From Lachnospiraceae bacterium (GTDB lineage: Bacteria; Bacillota; Clostridia; Lachnospirales; Lachnospiraceae), in the NCBI GenBank assembly GCA_029012365.1, contig JAQXLY010000026.1, forward strand, positions 1-41,247: a stretch of DNA of 41,247 bases, in the 5' to 3' direction. A model generated the notes under the pieces. That model was not told the origin of the DNA. It made no database searches and saw nothing but the letters and a program-made list of their open reading frames with translations. Shown piece after piece: positions 1 to 9,427 of the stretch (positions within the stretch are counted from its first letter, which is position 1; each line of letters starts with the position of its first letter). The position numbers and the translations under genes are program-made.

Positions 1-135
1 CAGACCAGAGATTTGCCTCCACCTTCCTTCAGATTCGCAGTCACCCACGACACCCTTGGTTTTGGCTGTGTCCTTCCCACTACTAGGGCGAACTAGGGAC
101 TTGCACCCTTTAGCGACGTGCGCCGCAAGGCGCAC
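1..135 (-). mobile_element. 5' end of a group IIC self-splicing intron (partial, runs off window)
   Basis: Read on the minus strand, the segment starts with GTGCGCC, matching the group II 5' consensus GUGYG, and forms an immediate 7-bp hairpin with GGCGCAC. It then carries blocks I recognise from domain I of the Oceanobacillus iheyensis group IIC intron: AGGGTGCAAGTCCC, AAGGGTGTCGTGG, GAATCTGAAGGAAG, then GGCAAA and CGGTCTG-like TGGTCTG. The insertion point lies directly after the hairpin and T-tract at 136-182, the known target preference of class C introns. The rest of the ribozyme and any reverse transcriptase gene would lie beyond the left edge, so activity cannot be judged. The block order makes the group IIC call strong; the exact 5' base is inferred from the GTGCG motif. 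Confidence 0.85.
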
Positions 136-182
136 TTAAAATCCACCCCAGATGTCTGAGTTTACCGGACATCCGGGGTGGA
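136..182 (-). terminator. Rho-independent terminator after the ABC exporter operon, target of the intron
   Basis: The stem is TCCACCCC pairing with GGGGTGGA (8 bp), one mismatch, then GATGTC pairing with GACATC (6 bp), with an 11-base loop. In the minus-strand transcript it is followed by AUUUUAAG, where the group IIC intron begins. The other side also has CTTCTTTT, so it may terminate both ways. It lies about 40 bases beyond the stop of the ABC exporter gene that ends at 222. Confidence 0.8.
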
Positions 183-221
183 CTTCTTTTAATCGGTTTT
201 CATTTGTAATCAGTGCCTGTC

Positions 222-2423
222 TTATGCACTCGCCGTTTCCTTCTTCGCCTGCATCTCAAGCTGTGCTGTTACAAGACCGTAGTAGATACCCTTCTGTGCC
301 ATCAGCTCATCATGGCTTCCCATCTCGGCAATCCGGTGTTTGTCGATGACTACCAGACGGTCTGCATTTTTTAATGTAGACAGACGGTGTGCAATCGCAA
401 ACGTCGTTTTTCCGGAGGTCAGACGCTCAAGAGCCGTCTGAATCAGGTATTCACTCTCCGTATCCAGACTCGCTGTTGCTTCATCCAAAATCAAAATCTT
501 CGGATTATTTAAAATTGCTCTCGCAATCGCGATACGTTGCCTTTCACCGCCGGAGAGACGGCTTCCCTTTTCCCCTACGTAGGTATTGTAACCGTCCGGC
601 ATACGGGTAATAAAGTCATGGGCATTTGCCATCTTGGCAGCCTTTATCACCTCTTCCTCCGTGGCATCCGGCTTAGCATAGCGGATGTTATTAAATATCG
701 TACCGGAGAACAGGAAGGTTTCCTGTAATACCACACCGATTTTCGAGTGAAAATAGTCAATGTCGATATCCTTTATATTCACGCCGTCTACCATCAGCTC
801 TCCGCCGTCCACATCATACAGATGCATAATCAGATTGATAAGTGTCGATTTTCCGGCACCGGAGGCTCCGACAAGACCAATCATTTCTCCCGGTTTCACG
901 GTAAGATTGATTTCCTCCACGACCGGTTCGTAGGAATGATATCCGAAGGACGCATTCTTAAACTCGATTGCCCCGGTAATCTCCGGCTTACAAGCCTTTT
1001 CCGTGTTTTTAATCTTCGGCTCCTGCGTCATAATATCGTTAATTCTCTCGGTACTTGTAACCAGATCCATCAGATGTCTCGGCAGGTTATTGAGCCATCC
1101 GAGATACATATAGAGCATGGAGGTATAATTTACAAACTGCATCAGTTCACCGACTGTCATCGTTTCTCCGAGCACCTCACGTCCTCCGGAAAAAATGACA
1201 AGATACACACCGACACCCATTAAGAAGTTAAGGAGCGGGAAAAACATTGCCCAGAACACTTCGTTTCGCTTCTGTACATTTGCAAATACATCCGAGTACA
1301 GATTAAACTTCTCTGACTCATCCTTTTCCTTTCCATACCCCTTTACCACATTCATACCGGAAATCACATCCTGCAGGGCACTGTGTACATTATCCGACTT
1401 CTTTCCCTGTAAACGGAATCTCCGGTGGATGTTCTTTCTCCAAAGCATGGAAACAACCGCCGCAATCGGCACAAAAATGAACGCTATTACGGCAAGCTTC
1501 CAGTTCAGAATCAGCATATAGAGTACCACAGCCACAAACATGATGCAGACCGTAAACAGGTTACAGAATATGTCTTCCATAAAGGAACGGATTCGTCCCG
1601 TGTCATGCATCAGGCGGTTCATTAACGCTCCCGGCCGCTTTTCGTGGATATAAGAAAGGGACAACATCTGAATCTTTTGATACAGCTTGGAACGTAAATC
1701 CTTTGCTATAACGGAACCGAGCTTTGAACAGCAATAACTCTTTCCGATATTAATTGCCGCCCCTGCGATACCAACAAAAAACATGGCAAGCAGAAACAGA
1801 ATTGCAAGAGAAAAATTGCTGTCCTCTTTATATAATACGTCATCCAGCAGATGCTTCTGTACTTCCGGACCGAGTAATGTCACAACTGCCGTAAGCAGCA
1901 TAAAAATCAAAATCGGTACCATCTGTTTCTTATATGAAGCAAGAAGCCCAAAAAGCTGTTGCAGCACACCTCTGTACTTTCCGTTACAATGCGGACATTC
2001 CTTCGTTCCCGGAAGTGCTCTTCCGCAGACAAAACAGGTTTTCTCGTTTTCTTCACTCATTGCACGTTCCGTACTTCCGCTCTTTATAAGGGTGATTCCT
2101 CTCGCCACATAAGCATAGCGTGCCAGATGCTTTGAAGTATACCGTACTATCAGATAATCCTGCCCGTCCTTCACTCCGTATAAGACACCGCAGTTAATCC
2201 GGGGTTCCGCTTTCACCGCTCCATAATCCGCAAGCAGATACTCCTTCTCCTTTACGGCATTGTGCAGCAAAATCAGTCTCTTATTTGTAACCACGGTAAA
2301 CGCATTTTTTACATAGTTTCCGGAAAGGTCACAATCATAAGGAACCGCATAAAATACTTCCTCCTGTGCCTCCAAAGAAAGCGCCGCAAGCTCCTCCTTA
2401 CTTAATTCAAACTTTAATATCAT
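222..2423 (-). CDS. ABC exporter (TMD-NBD half-transporter) with PH-like and zinc-ribbon N-terminus
   Basis: Predicted 733-aa membrane exporter subunit. Residues 1-120 look like a bacterial PH-like domain. A CxxC-x9-CxxC zinc ribbon follows (Cys130, 133, 143, 146). A six-helix type-I exporter domain spans about 165-470, then an ATPase with Walker A GLVGASGAGKST, signature LSGGERQR and Walker B ILILDEATASLD. All catalytic motifs are intact. I start at the ATG at 2423 because GAGAGGG lies eight bases upstream; a longer frame begins at 2450 without a good site. It is the last gene of a three-gene set with the DUF1854 protein and a second exporter of the same design, so the two probably form a heterodimer. 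The substrate is unknown. In proteobacteria DUF1854/ABC pairs have been linked with cyanophycin genes, but nothing here supports that role. Confidence 0.85.
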   Translation of the reverse strand: MILKFELSKEELAALSLEAQEEVFYAVPYDCDLSGNYVKNAFTVVTNKRLILLHNAVKEKEYLLADYGAVKAEPRINCGVLYGVKDGQDYLIVRYTSKHLARYAYVARGITLIKSGSTERAMSEENEKTCFVCGRALPGTKECPHCNGKYRGVLQQLFGLLASYKKQMVPILIFMLLTAVVTLLGPEVQKHLLDDVLYKEDSNFSLAILFLLAMFFVGIAGAAINIGKSYCCSKLGSVIAKDLRSKLYQKIQMLSLSYIHEKRPGALMNRLMHDTGRIRSFMEDIFCNLFTVCIMFVAVVLYMLILNWKLAVIAFIFVPIAAVVSMLWRKNIHRRFRLQGKKSDNVHSALQDVISGMNVVKGYGKEKDESEKFNLYSDVFANVQKRNEVFWAMFFPLLNFLMGVGVYLVIFSGGREVLGETMTVGELMQFVNYTSMLYMYLGWLNNLPRHLMDLVTSTERINDIMTQEPKIKNTEKACKPEITGAIEFKNASFGYHSYEPVVEEINLTVKPGEMIGLVGASGAGKSTLINLIMHLYDVDGGELMVDGVNIKDIDIDYFHSKIGVVLQETFLFSGTIFNNIRYAKPDATEEEVIKAAKMANAHDFITRMPDGYNTYVGEKGSRLSGGERQRIAIARAILNNPKILILDEATASLDTESEYLIQTALERLTSGKTTFAIAHRLSTLKNADRLVVIDKHRIAEMGSHDELMAQKGIYYGLVTAQLEMQAKKETASA

Positions 2424-2482
2424 ATTGATTCCCTCTCTCGCGCAAAACAAAGCAGATACTCTGCCCCCTGCGCCGCATCTCC

Positions 2483-3037
2483 TTACAGGAACAAATCCAG
2501 TTTTTTCTGCTCCTTTACGGTAAGCTTTGTTACATCCGGTATTTCAAACCGGTTTTCGTCAATATCAGAGATAATGATTCTGGTATCGGAAAGATGCACT
2601 ACCGAATTTCCATTCATACGAATTACAAAACGGCAATGGCCTCTATCCGTATCTACATCAAAATAGGCAAATCCATAGGCATCCTTTATCTGATAAATCT
2701 TCGTAATCACCGGTGTAAAATAACGAAGCGAAAGCTGTTCTGTCAGCATCTCCCGTACCTCTTTTGGAAAACTTTCCATCTGTTCGATTACACCAATCTC
2801 CTTTGAGGTCTCCTCTGCGGTACGAATGGATATGTATTTCCCCGGTTCCGAAAACGGAAACATCCGCACTACCTGTACACGGGAATACACTTCATCCTCT
2901 ACCTTAAGACTTACAAAACCGCCTTCCGTTCTTGCAAAAGCTGCATTTTCGGGAGTCAGATACCGGAGCCTCAGCATTGCCTCCGTTTCCTGCTCCATCT
3001 GCTCCAAACTAAACTCTTCGTTCATCTCTTCTCTCAC
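2483..3037 (-). CDS. DUF1854 family protein
   Basis: A 184-aa soluble protein with no signal peptide or membrane segment. It resembles DUF1854: a conserved core with LRYLTPENAAF near the N-terminus and FAYFDVDTDRGHCRFVIR with HLSDTRIIISDIDENRF near the C-terminus. Translation most likely begins at GTG (3037), five bases after AGGAGG; the in-frame ATG four codons later is too far from that site. It lies between two ABC exporter genes, nine bases after the stop of neither but within a tight operon (gaps of 9 and about 60 bases). Its role is unknown; position suggests a cytoplasmic accessory factor of the exporter pair. Family call fairly sure, function not. Confidence 0.75.
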   Translation of the reverse strand: MREEMNEEFSLEQMEQETEAMLRLRYLTPENAAFARTEGGFVSLKVEDEVYSRVQVVRMFPFSEPGKYISIRTAEETSKEIGVIEQMESFPKEVREMLTEQLSLRYFTPVITKIYQIKDAYGFAYFDVDTDRGHCRFVIRMNGNSVVHLSDTRIIISDIDENRFEIPDVTKLTVKEQKKLDLFL

Positions 3038-3046
3038 AATATCCTC

Positions 3047-5350
3047 CTATTCCAGCCCCTTAAGAGCCAGCGCCTTCGTCTGAAGTTCCATCAATTTGTA
3101 ATAGGTGCCGTGAAGGTCGTAAAGCTCTGCCTGGGTTCCTTCTTCCGTAATCTGACCGTGATCCAGTACAATCAGGCGGTCGGCATCACGAAGGGTAGAA
3201 AGACGATGTGCAATGGAAAGCGTCGTACGATTTTTCACCAAATACTGCATGGACGTTTGAATTGCCTTTTCCGTCTCCGTATCCACAGACGCTGTTGCTT
3301 CGTCTAAAATTAAAATTTTCGGGTTTGCCAGAATCGCACGCGCAATGGAAATACGCTGTCTTTCACCGCCGGAAAGCTGCCTTCCCGATGAGCCGATAAT
3401 CGTATCATAGCCGTCCGGCATGCGAAGGATAAACTCATGAGCACTTGCAAGCACCGCAGCCTGAATAATTTCTTCCTTTGTTGCCGTCGGGTTCGCATAA
3501 GCAATGTTCTGCTCTACGGTTCCCATAAAAATGTAGGTTTCCTGTGACACCATCGCAACATTTCGCCGCAAATCATAAAATGCCATATCCCTTACATTAA
3601 CACCATCAATTAAAATCTGTCCCTCCTGCGGGTCATACATACGGGAGATAAGATTTACAAGAGTGGTCTTGCCCGCACCGGAGCGTCCGACAATACCAAG
3701 CATTTCACCCGGCTTAATATGTAATGTAATATCCTTTAAAATCGGGTTGCTGATTTCATAGCCAAAGGTCACATGGTCCAGTACAATCTCACCCTCCGGC
3801 TCTGTCATACGAACTGCATTTTCCCGCTCCGTAATTTCCGGAATGGAATCTAAAATTTCAAACATACGCTGTGCGCTGTTCATGCTGTCGGACCAGTTGT
3901 AGAAGAACCTGGAAAAGAAGTTAATCGGACCGTTTAACTGACCAACATAGCCGGTAAAGGTCAGTAACATTCCCACTTCAAAATATTCAGTTCCAAGTAC
4001 AAACCACACACCAATCGCCCAGACAATCAGATTGATTAATTCCCTTGCCGTAGAGAAAATAGCGGTAAACTTATTGTCATAACGGACAATGTCAATCTCC
4101 GCCTCGGAAAGCTTCCTGTTACCCTTTTCAAAACGGATAATCTCGTTTTCCTGCTGACCGAATGCTTTTACCACACGGGCTCCGGTCAGGTTATCGTTGA
4201 CATTACTGTTTACGGTACGTTCCTTTCTGTGACGGCGTCCGAACAAGCCCCACAGCTTCGGACGAAGCTTAAGGCTGATAATCAGAGTAACCGGCATCAG
4301 TACCATCGCGGCAAGTGCCAGCTGCCAGCGCATCAGAAACATAACAACCAGCGTTGCGATAATCGTAAAACCATGTACAAATGCATACGGCAAAACATCC
4401 ACAAAAAACCCTGTGACACGGTCGGCATCACTAAGCACACGTGTCATCAGGCTGCCGGTCTGTCTGCTCTTAAAAAACTGGATGGAAAGCTGTCCCATCT
4501 GCTTAAATACATCCTTTTTCATGTCCCGGACAACGCTTACCACCACTTTTGCCGTAATCACACCATGGATAATCTGGAATATCTGTAACACCAGCTTCGT
4601 AACAAACATCACCGCTACCAGAAGCGTCAGTGCCGTAAAAGCTTCCACATGTTTGATTCCGAAGCGCTCAAAATACGCCATGTTCTTTCTTAACACATAG
4701 TCATACAGCACCGTACCGCTTAAATACGGCCAGACAAGGTTTAACAGTGCGGTAATAATGATACTTGCAAGTAACAGAACCATAGCTCCGGTATACGGCT
4801 TAAAGTATGAAAAGGTACGAAAAAAGACGGACTTTCTGTCCATACACTTCGGGCAGATTTTCCGGTTTTTATCCGGATACATCGTCCCGCATTTCGGACA
4901 AAACTCCTCTTCTTCCTTTTCCTCGTCCAAAGCATCCTTATCAGGACTCTCGAAACGTCGGACTAATTCATATGCCTGCTTCATGCACAAATTTGAAAAT
5001 GCGGCAAGAATACGCTCCGTTTCTCCTACCTTTGCGGTAAGTACGGCGCAAGCCACCTGACGTTCTATCCGCAACTCTGAAAGCTCTTCCACGGAATACA
5101 CCCGTAGATTCCACTCCCGTAATTCTTCCGAAGACTCCGTGAACGGATAGCCTTTAAAGATATGAATAGACGACGGTACTGCCGGAGAAGCTGCAATCGC
5201 AAGCTTCTCCTTTGTCAGTACCAGAAAACCGTCTGCATATTCGCAGGCGGTATTCATATCGGTCTTTGCTCCCAATACAATATCTTTTTCCTTTATTCCC
5301 TGCCGTTCTAAAAGCTCCCAGACCTTTCCCGGCATTTTTGGTATACGCAT
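3047..5350 (-). CDS. ABC exporter (TMD-NBD half-transporter) with PH-like and zinc-ribbon N-terminus, paralogue
   Basis: A 767-aa protein with the same layout as the exporter ending at 222. It has a PH-like N-terminal domain, an acidic linker (EEKEEEE), a zinc ribbon (Cys151, 154, 166, 169), a six-helix exporter domain (about 185-490), and an ATPase with Walker A GIVGRSGAGKTT, signature LSGGERQR and Walker B ILILDEATASVD. Both halves of the presumed pair have consensus Walker B glutamates, so neither ATP site looks degenerate, unlike many heterodimeric exporters. The start at 5350 follows AAGGAG with good spacing. It is the first gene of the exporter-DUF1854-exporter set, 18 bases after aspS, so it may share aspS transcription. 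Substrate unknown. Confidence 0.85.
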   Translation of the reverse strand: MRIPKMPGKVWELLERQGIKEKDIVLGAKTDMNTACEYADGFLVLTKEKLAIAASPAVPSSIHIFKGYPFTESSEELREWNLRVYSVEELSELRIERQVACAVLTAKVGETERILAAFSNLCMKQAYELVRRFESPDKDALDEEKEEEEFCPKCGTMYPDKNRKICPKCMDRKSVFFRTFSYFKPYTGAMVLLLASIIITALLNLVWPYLSGTVLYDYVLRKNMAYFERFGIKHVEAFTALTLLVAVMFVTKLVLQIFQIIHGVITAKVVVSVVRDMKKDVFKQMGQLSIQFFKSRQTGSLMTRVLSDADRVTGFFVDVLPYAFVHGFTIIATLVVMFLMRWQLALAAMVLMPVTLIISLKLRPKLWGLFGRRHRKERTVNSNVNDNLTGARVVKAFGQQENEIIRFEKGNRKLSEAEIDIVRYDNKFTAIFSTARELINLIVWAIGVWFVLGTEYFEVGMLLTFTGYVGQLNGPINFFSRFFYNWSDSMNSAQRMFEILDSIPEITERENAVRMTEPEGEIVLDHVTFGYEISNPILKDITLHIKPGEMLGIVGRSGAGKTTLVNLISRMYDPQEGQILIDGVNVRDMAFYDLRRNVAMVSQETYIFMGTVEQNIAYANPTATKEEIIQAAVLASAHEFILRMPDGYDTIIGSSGRQLSGGERQRISIARAILANPKILILDEATASVDTETEKAIQTSMQYLVKNRTTLSIAHRLSTLRDADRLIVLDHGQITEEGTQAELYDLHGTYYKLMELQTKALALKGLE

Positions 5351-5368
5351 AACACTCTCCTTTTACAT

Positions 5369-7162
5369 CTACTCCTCCGACTGTGCCGTGATGCTTAATG
5401 CAAGCTCCTTAAGCTGCTTATCATCCACAACATTCGGTGCATCCGTCATCAGACAGGATGCATCCTTTACCTTAGGGAATGCAATCACATCGCGGATAGA
5501 ATCCACTTTTGCCATCAGCATTACCAGACGGTCCAGACCGTATGCAAGCCCCGCATGCGGCGGAACACCGTACTTAAAGGCATTCAGTAAAAATCCGAAT
5601 CTCTCGTAGGCTGCTTCCTTTGTAAATCCTAACATTTCAAACATCTTTTCCTGTATATCATTTTGGAAAATACGAACGGAACCGCCACCGATTTCCGTAC
5701 CGTTTAAAACAATATCATATGCTTTTGCACGCACCTTCCCAGGGTCGGTGTCAAGAAGCGGAATGTCTTCTTCCATCGGCATGGTAAACGGATGATGCAT
5801 GGCTACATAACGGCCTTCCTCTTCACTATACTCAAGAAGCGGGAACTCCGTTACCCACAGGAAATTAAACTGATTCTTATCCAGTAATTCCAACTGCTTT
5901 GCCAGCTCTAAACGAAGTGCACCGAGCACGTCATAAACAACTTTATTTTTATCTGCGGCAAATAAAAGCAAATCTCCCGGCTCTCCGTTCATAGCGGCTA
6001 CCAGAGCTTTTAACTCTTCTTCCGTCATAAACTTTGCGAAGGATGACTTAAAGCTTCCGTCAGCTTCTACCGCAAGATATGCAAGCCCCTTAGCGCCGTA
6101 CCCCTTGGCAAACTCAACCAGTGCATCAATCTTCTTACGCGGCATACCTGCCTGTCCCTTTGCGTTGATACCGCGCACGGAACCACCGTTCTCAAGAGCA
6201 CCGGTAAATACACCGAAACCGCAACACTTAACAACCTCGGAAACATCGGTAAGTTCCATTCCGAAACGGGTATCCGGCTTATCGGAGCCGAAACGGTCCA
6301 TTGCCTCCTGCCAGGTCATTCTCTGAATCGGAAGCTTAACCTCCACATCCAGAACTTCCTTAAAGAGCTTCTGAAGCAGACGCTCATTCACGTCCAATAC
6401 ATCCTCTATATCTACAAAGGACAGCTCCATATCTATCTGTGTAAACTCCGGCTGACGGTCTGCGCGCAAATCCTCATCACGGAAGCACTTCACAATCTGG
6501 AAATACCTGTCGTATCCGGAACACATAAGGAGCTGCTTAAACAGCTGCGGAGACTGCGGCAAAGCGTAAAAGCTGCCCGGATGCACACGGCTCGGCACAA
6601 GATAATCTCTTGCTCCCTCCGGCGTACTCTTTGTGAGCATCGGGGTCTCAATTTCAAGAAAGCCCTCGTCTGCCAGAAACTGTCTCGTTAAGGTAGCTAC
6701 TTTACTACGCATTATAAGGTTTCTCTGTAAATCCGGACGACGCAAATCAATATAACGATACTTCAGGCGAAGCTCTTCCTTTGTCTTGGAATCCTCCTCC
6801 ACCGGGAACGGCGGCACCTCAGCCTCAGACAAAATACGAAGCTCCTTTGCGCGTACCTCGATATCTCCGGTAACCAGAGATTCATTTACAGCGCCCGAAC
6901 GCTTTACCACTTCACCTACCACAGCAATAACAAATTCACTGCGAAGCTTTTCTGCTTTTGCAAAATTTTCACATCCGCAGGTATCCTCTTCAAAAATAAT
7001 CTGAAGCAACCCCGAACGGTCACGAAGGTCCAGAAAAATAATACCTCCCTTATTACGGCTTTTCTGTACCCAGCCCATAACAGTCACATTTTCACCGATA
7101 TTTGCACGGCTTACCTCCGTACATCTATGGCTTCTTTTTAAGCCGGTCATTGACTCTGCCAT
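5369..7162 (-). CDS. aspS: Aspartate--tRNA ligase
   Basis: A 597-aa class II aminoacyl-tRNA synthetase of bacterial type, charging tRNA-Asp in the cytoplasm. It has an N-terminal OB-fold anticodon-binding domain (VMGWVQKSRNKGGIIFLDLRD), the catalytic core with FRDEDLRADRQPEFTQID (motif 2) and GLAYGLDRLVML (motif 3), and the GAD insertion typical of bacterial AspRS between them. Length is normal for the family. AGGAGG lies just upstream of the ATG. In many clostridia and bacilli hisS is directly upstream; here the neighbour is an HD-GYP gene 38 bases away. The call is secure. Confidence 0.97.
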   Translation of the reverse strand: MAESMTGLKRSHRCTEVSRANIGENVTVMGWVQKSRNKGGIIFLDLRDRSGLLQIIFEEDTCGCENFAKAEKLRSEFVIAVVGEVVKRSGAVNESLVTGDIEVRAKELRILSEAEVPPFPVEEDSKTKEELRLKYRYIDLRRPDLQRNLIMRSKVATLTRQFLADEGFLEIETPMLTKSTPEGARDYLVPSRVHPGSFYALPQSPQLFKQLLMCSGYDRYFQIVKCFRDEDLRADRQPEFTQIDMELSFVDIEDVLDVNERLLQKLFKEVLDVEVKLPIQRMTWQEAMDRFGSDKPDTRFGMELTDVSEVVKCCGFGVFTGALENGGSVRGINAKGQAGMPRKKIDALVEFAKGYGAKGLAYLAVEADGSFKSSFAKFMTEEELKALVAAMNGEPGDLLLFAADKNKVVYDVLGALRLELAKQLELLDKNQFNFLWVTEFPLLEYSEEEGRYVAMHHPFTMPMEEDIPLLDTDPGKVRAKAYDIVLNGTEIGGGSVRIFQNDIQEKMFEMLGFTKEAAYERFGFLLNAFKYGVPPHAGLAYGLDRLVMLMAKVDSIRDVIAFPKVKDASCLMTDAPNVVDDKQLKELALSITAQSEE

Positions 7163-7200
7163 TCTAATCTCCTCCTTTTGTTCCTCTATACTACACCATT

Positions 7201-7866
7201 TTACGCTCCGTGTAAATAGTGTTTTTTCTGATTAATATACGCTGCCGATTCTCTGATTTCTTCAAACTCGTCGGAATTATACAATTTCATAAATTCCAGA
7301 AAAATGCCCATATCCAAATCCTTTGAATCCTCAATCATCATCTCCAGTGCCGTATCAAACTCAAATGCCCTGCGGTAAGGACGTTCCGAAACAAGTGCAC
7401 AAAATGTATCACAAACCTTTATAATACGTGCCGAAAGCGGAATTTTACTTCCGGCCAGATTATCCGGATAACCCGAACCGTCAAAATTTTCATGATGATG
7501 ATATACAGCCTGAACAATAGCATCCGGATAGCCGCAGGCAAGCAGCATCTTTCTGGCATTATCCGCATGCATCCTCATATACCTCATTTCTTCAATCTTC
7601 ATGGTATCCTTATCGCGCCCGTAAAGAACCTGTCCCAACTGCAGCTTTCCTATATCATGCAGCCCTGCCGCCACAAGCAGCTGTTCTTTAAACTCTTCGG
7701 ATAACTCCAACGAATCACAGAGTAACCGCACGGTCTTAGTAACCATAACTCCGTGATCGATGGCATCCTCCAAATCCTCCTGTACCACTGCACCGTTTAC
7801 GGTACGCTTATATACATTCATAATATTATGATATACTCTTTCAAAATCATCCGTGCCTTTGTACAT
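7201..7866 (-). CDS. HD-GYP domain phosphohydrolase
   Basis: A 221-aa soluble protein that is almost entirely an HD-GYP domain. It shows AAGLHDIGK (the HD metal site), HADNARKM, then HHENFDGSGYP, the HHExxDGxGYP signature, followed by IPLSARIIKVCDTFCAL and RPYR. HD-GYP domains classically hydrolyse cyclic di-GMP, although some act on other nucleotides. There is no receiver or membrane sensor domain, so how it would be controlled is not visible. GAGG lies shortly before the ATG. It sits between hemZ and aspS, where many clostridia carry hisS. Motifs are complete, so it is probably active; the substrate is inferred. Confidence 0.85.
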   Translation of the reverse strand: MYKGTDDFERVYHNIMNVYKRTVNGAVVQEDLEDAIDHGVMVTKTVRLLCDSLELSEEFKEQLLVAAGLHDIGKLQLGQVLYGRDKDTMKIEEMRYMRMHADNARKMLLACGYPDAIVQAVYHHHENFDGSGYPDNLAGSKIPLSARIIKVCDTFCALVSERPYRRAFEFDTALEMMIEDSKDLDMGIFLEFMKLYNSDEFEEIRESAAYINQKKHYLHGA

Positions 7867-7935
7867 TCCATTCCTCGCTTTCCTTCCCCGAACCGATTCA
7901 CGTACATCTCCCCCGCGACATTTGACCCGCCGGTA

Positions 7936-9408
7936 CTAGTACAGCCCTTTATATTGTCGGAAAAACGCCTGCTTTCTGGCAATCATCTCATCGGTACGCT
8001 CTAAATAATCCTTCAGACTCTTTACATTTTCGGAACGCTCGATTCTCTCTCCGCCCGAAAGCACCAGCTTTGTGGCTGCACCTGCCCCCAGAGCAAGGAT
8101 GGAATGTTTCTCTTCCATAATCAGAATATTATAAAGACCTTCCTTGCCCTCTCTGGCATAACCTACGTTTTCCAGATTCTCTTCCATGTTTTTCTGACGA
8201 TACAGATAATACGGCTCATATCCATATTCCTTCGCAAACCGCACGGATGCCGCAAGCATGGCTCCTACCTGTATTGCTCCCTTTCCCCGGTACTGCTCCC
8301 TCTCAATGTTTAACCGTGCCGCCCGCTTTATTGCCAATGTATGCACCGTCACGCTGTCCGGTGACAATTCACCGATTTGCCTCAGAGTTTCTTCCACATC
8401 CTCTGCATTTTCTCCCGTAAGCCCCAGAATTAAATCCATATTAATATTGGTAAATCCGGTCTCTCTTGCTAACCGGTATGCCTCACGGATATCCTCCGTA
8501 GTATGCCGCCTCCCGATTAACTCAAGCGTTTTCTGGTTCATGGTCTGAGGATTCACGGAAATGCGCGTTACAGCCTCATCATGCAGCAGCTGCAGCTTCT
8601 CCTTCGTAATACTGTCGGGTCTTCCCGCCTCCACAGTCCATTCCGCTGCCTGCTCTACCGGAAAATAATCCTTTAAGGTTCGTATAATTTCCTGTAGCTG
8701 TTCCGCCGAAAGAGCGGTAGGCGTTCCTCCGCCGAAATAAACCGTTGCCAGCTTTTTATCGGACAGCAGCCCTGCACTTGCCTCAATTTCTCTCTTCAAT
8801 GCCTCAACATAAGCTCCGGTAAACTGTCCGAACCGCTCAAGCGGATAAGATGTAAAGGAACAGTAAAGACAGGTGGTCGGGCAAAACGGTATCCCCAGAT
8901 ACAGACTGTAGCTGTTTTTATAATCCAGACCGGTCAGCAGCTTCTTTTCCTTTTCCGCCACCGCAAGACTTAATTTTCTCTTTTCCTCCGAGCAGTAGTA
9001 TTCATCACGCAAAAAAACGTCAATGGATTCCGGGCTCTCCCCCGATTCCAGACGTTCTAACACCTGCTTCACCGGACGAACTCCGGTTAATGTCCCCCAT
9101 GGAAGCGTTTTTCCCGTTTCTGCCGAAAGCATTCGGTACACTCCGCGCTTTACTTCATCACGGTACTTTTTTCGCAGGGTAACGGGCACCTGTTTTTCTT
9201 CCCTTTGCACCGGACTTCCTGCCTTATCCCGGTAAAGAGAAAGAAGAAACCCGTCCTCCCTCCAGCTTCCGGCAAGCAGAAAATTCCAGTCACCGTCACA
9301 TACCTCTTCACCGTATGCAACCGTCACTTCCTCCTCCGGGAAAAAAGCCTTGATTAACGGCCGGATATCCTGTTCAAAGGCCTCGCTTGTCAACTGTAAT
9401 CGAATCAT
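7936..9408 (-). CDS. hemZ: HemZ-type coproporphyrinogen dehydrogenase (radical SAM)
   Basis: A 490-aa radical SAM enzyme with CPTTCLYC (Cys176, 180, 183) binding the 4Fe-4S cluster, followed by YFGGGTPT. The N-terminal 160 residues match the extra domain that separates HemZ from HemN/HemW. HemZ is assigned to oxygen-independent coproporphyrinogen III oxidation, though in organisms without a full haem pathway its real role is uncertain, and some members may resemble the HemW haem chaperone. The frame can be read from a TTG at 9450, but the ATG at 9408 follows GGAATGGAG and starts at the usual MIRLQL position, so I use it. It lies 19 bases after the MBL hydrolase stop, consistent with the common clostridial order relA-MBL-hemZ. 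Confidence 0.88.
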   Translation of the reverse strand: MIRLQLTSEAFEQDIRPLIKAFFPEEEVTVAYGEEVCDGDWNFLLAGSWREDGFLLSLYRDKAGSPVQREEKQVPVTLRKKYRDEVKRGVYRMLSAETGKTLPWGTLTGVRPVKQVLERLESGESPESIDVFLRDEYYCSEEKRKLSLAVAEKEKKLLTGLDYKNSYSLYLGIPFCPTTCLYCSFTSYPLERFGQFTGAYVEALKREIEASAGLLSDKKLATVYFGGGTPTALSAEQLQEIIRTLKDYFPVEQAAEWTVEAGRPDSITKEKLQLLHDEAVTRISVNPQTMNQKTLELIGRRHTTEDIREAYRLARETGFTNINMDLILGLTGENAEDVEETLRQIGELSPDSVTVHTLAIKRAARLNIEREQYRGKGAIQVGAMLAASVRFAKEYGYEPYYLYRQKNMEENLENVGYAREGKEGLYNILIMEEKHSILALGAGAATKLVLSGGERIERSENVKSLKDYLERTDEMIARKQAFFRQYKGLY

Positions 9409-9427
9409 TACTCCATTCCTTCCCTGT

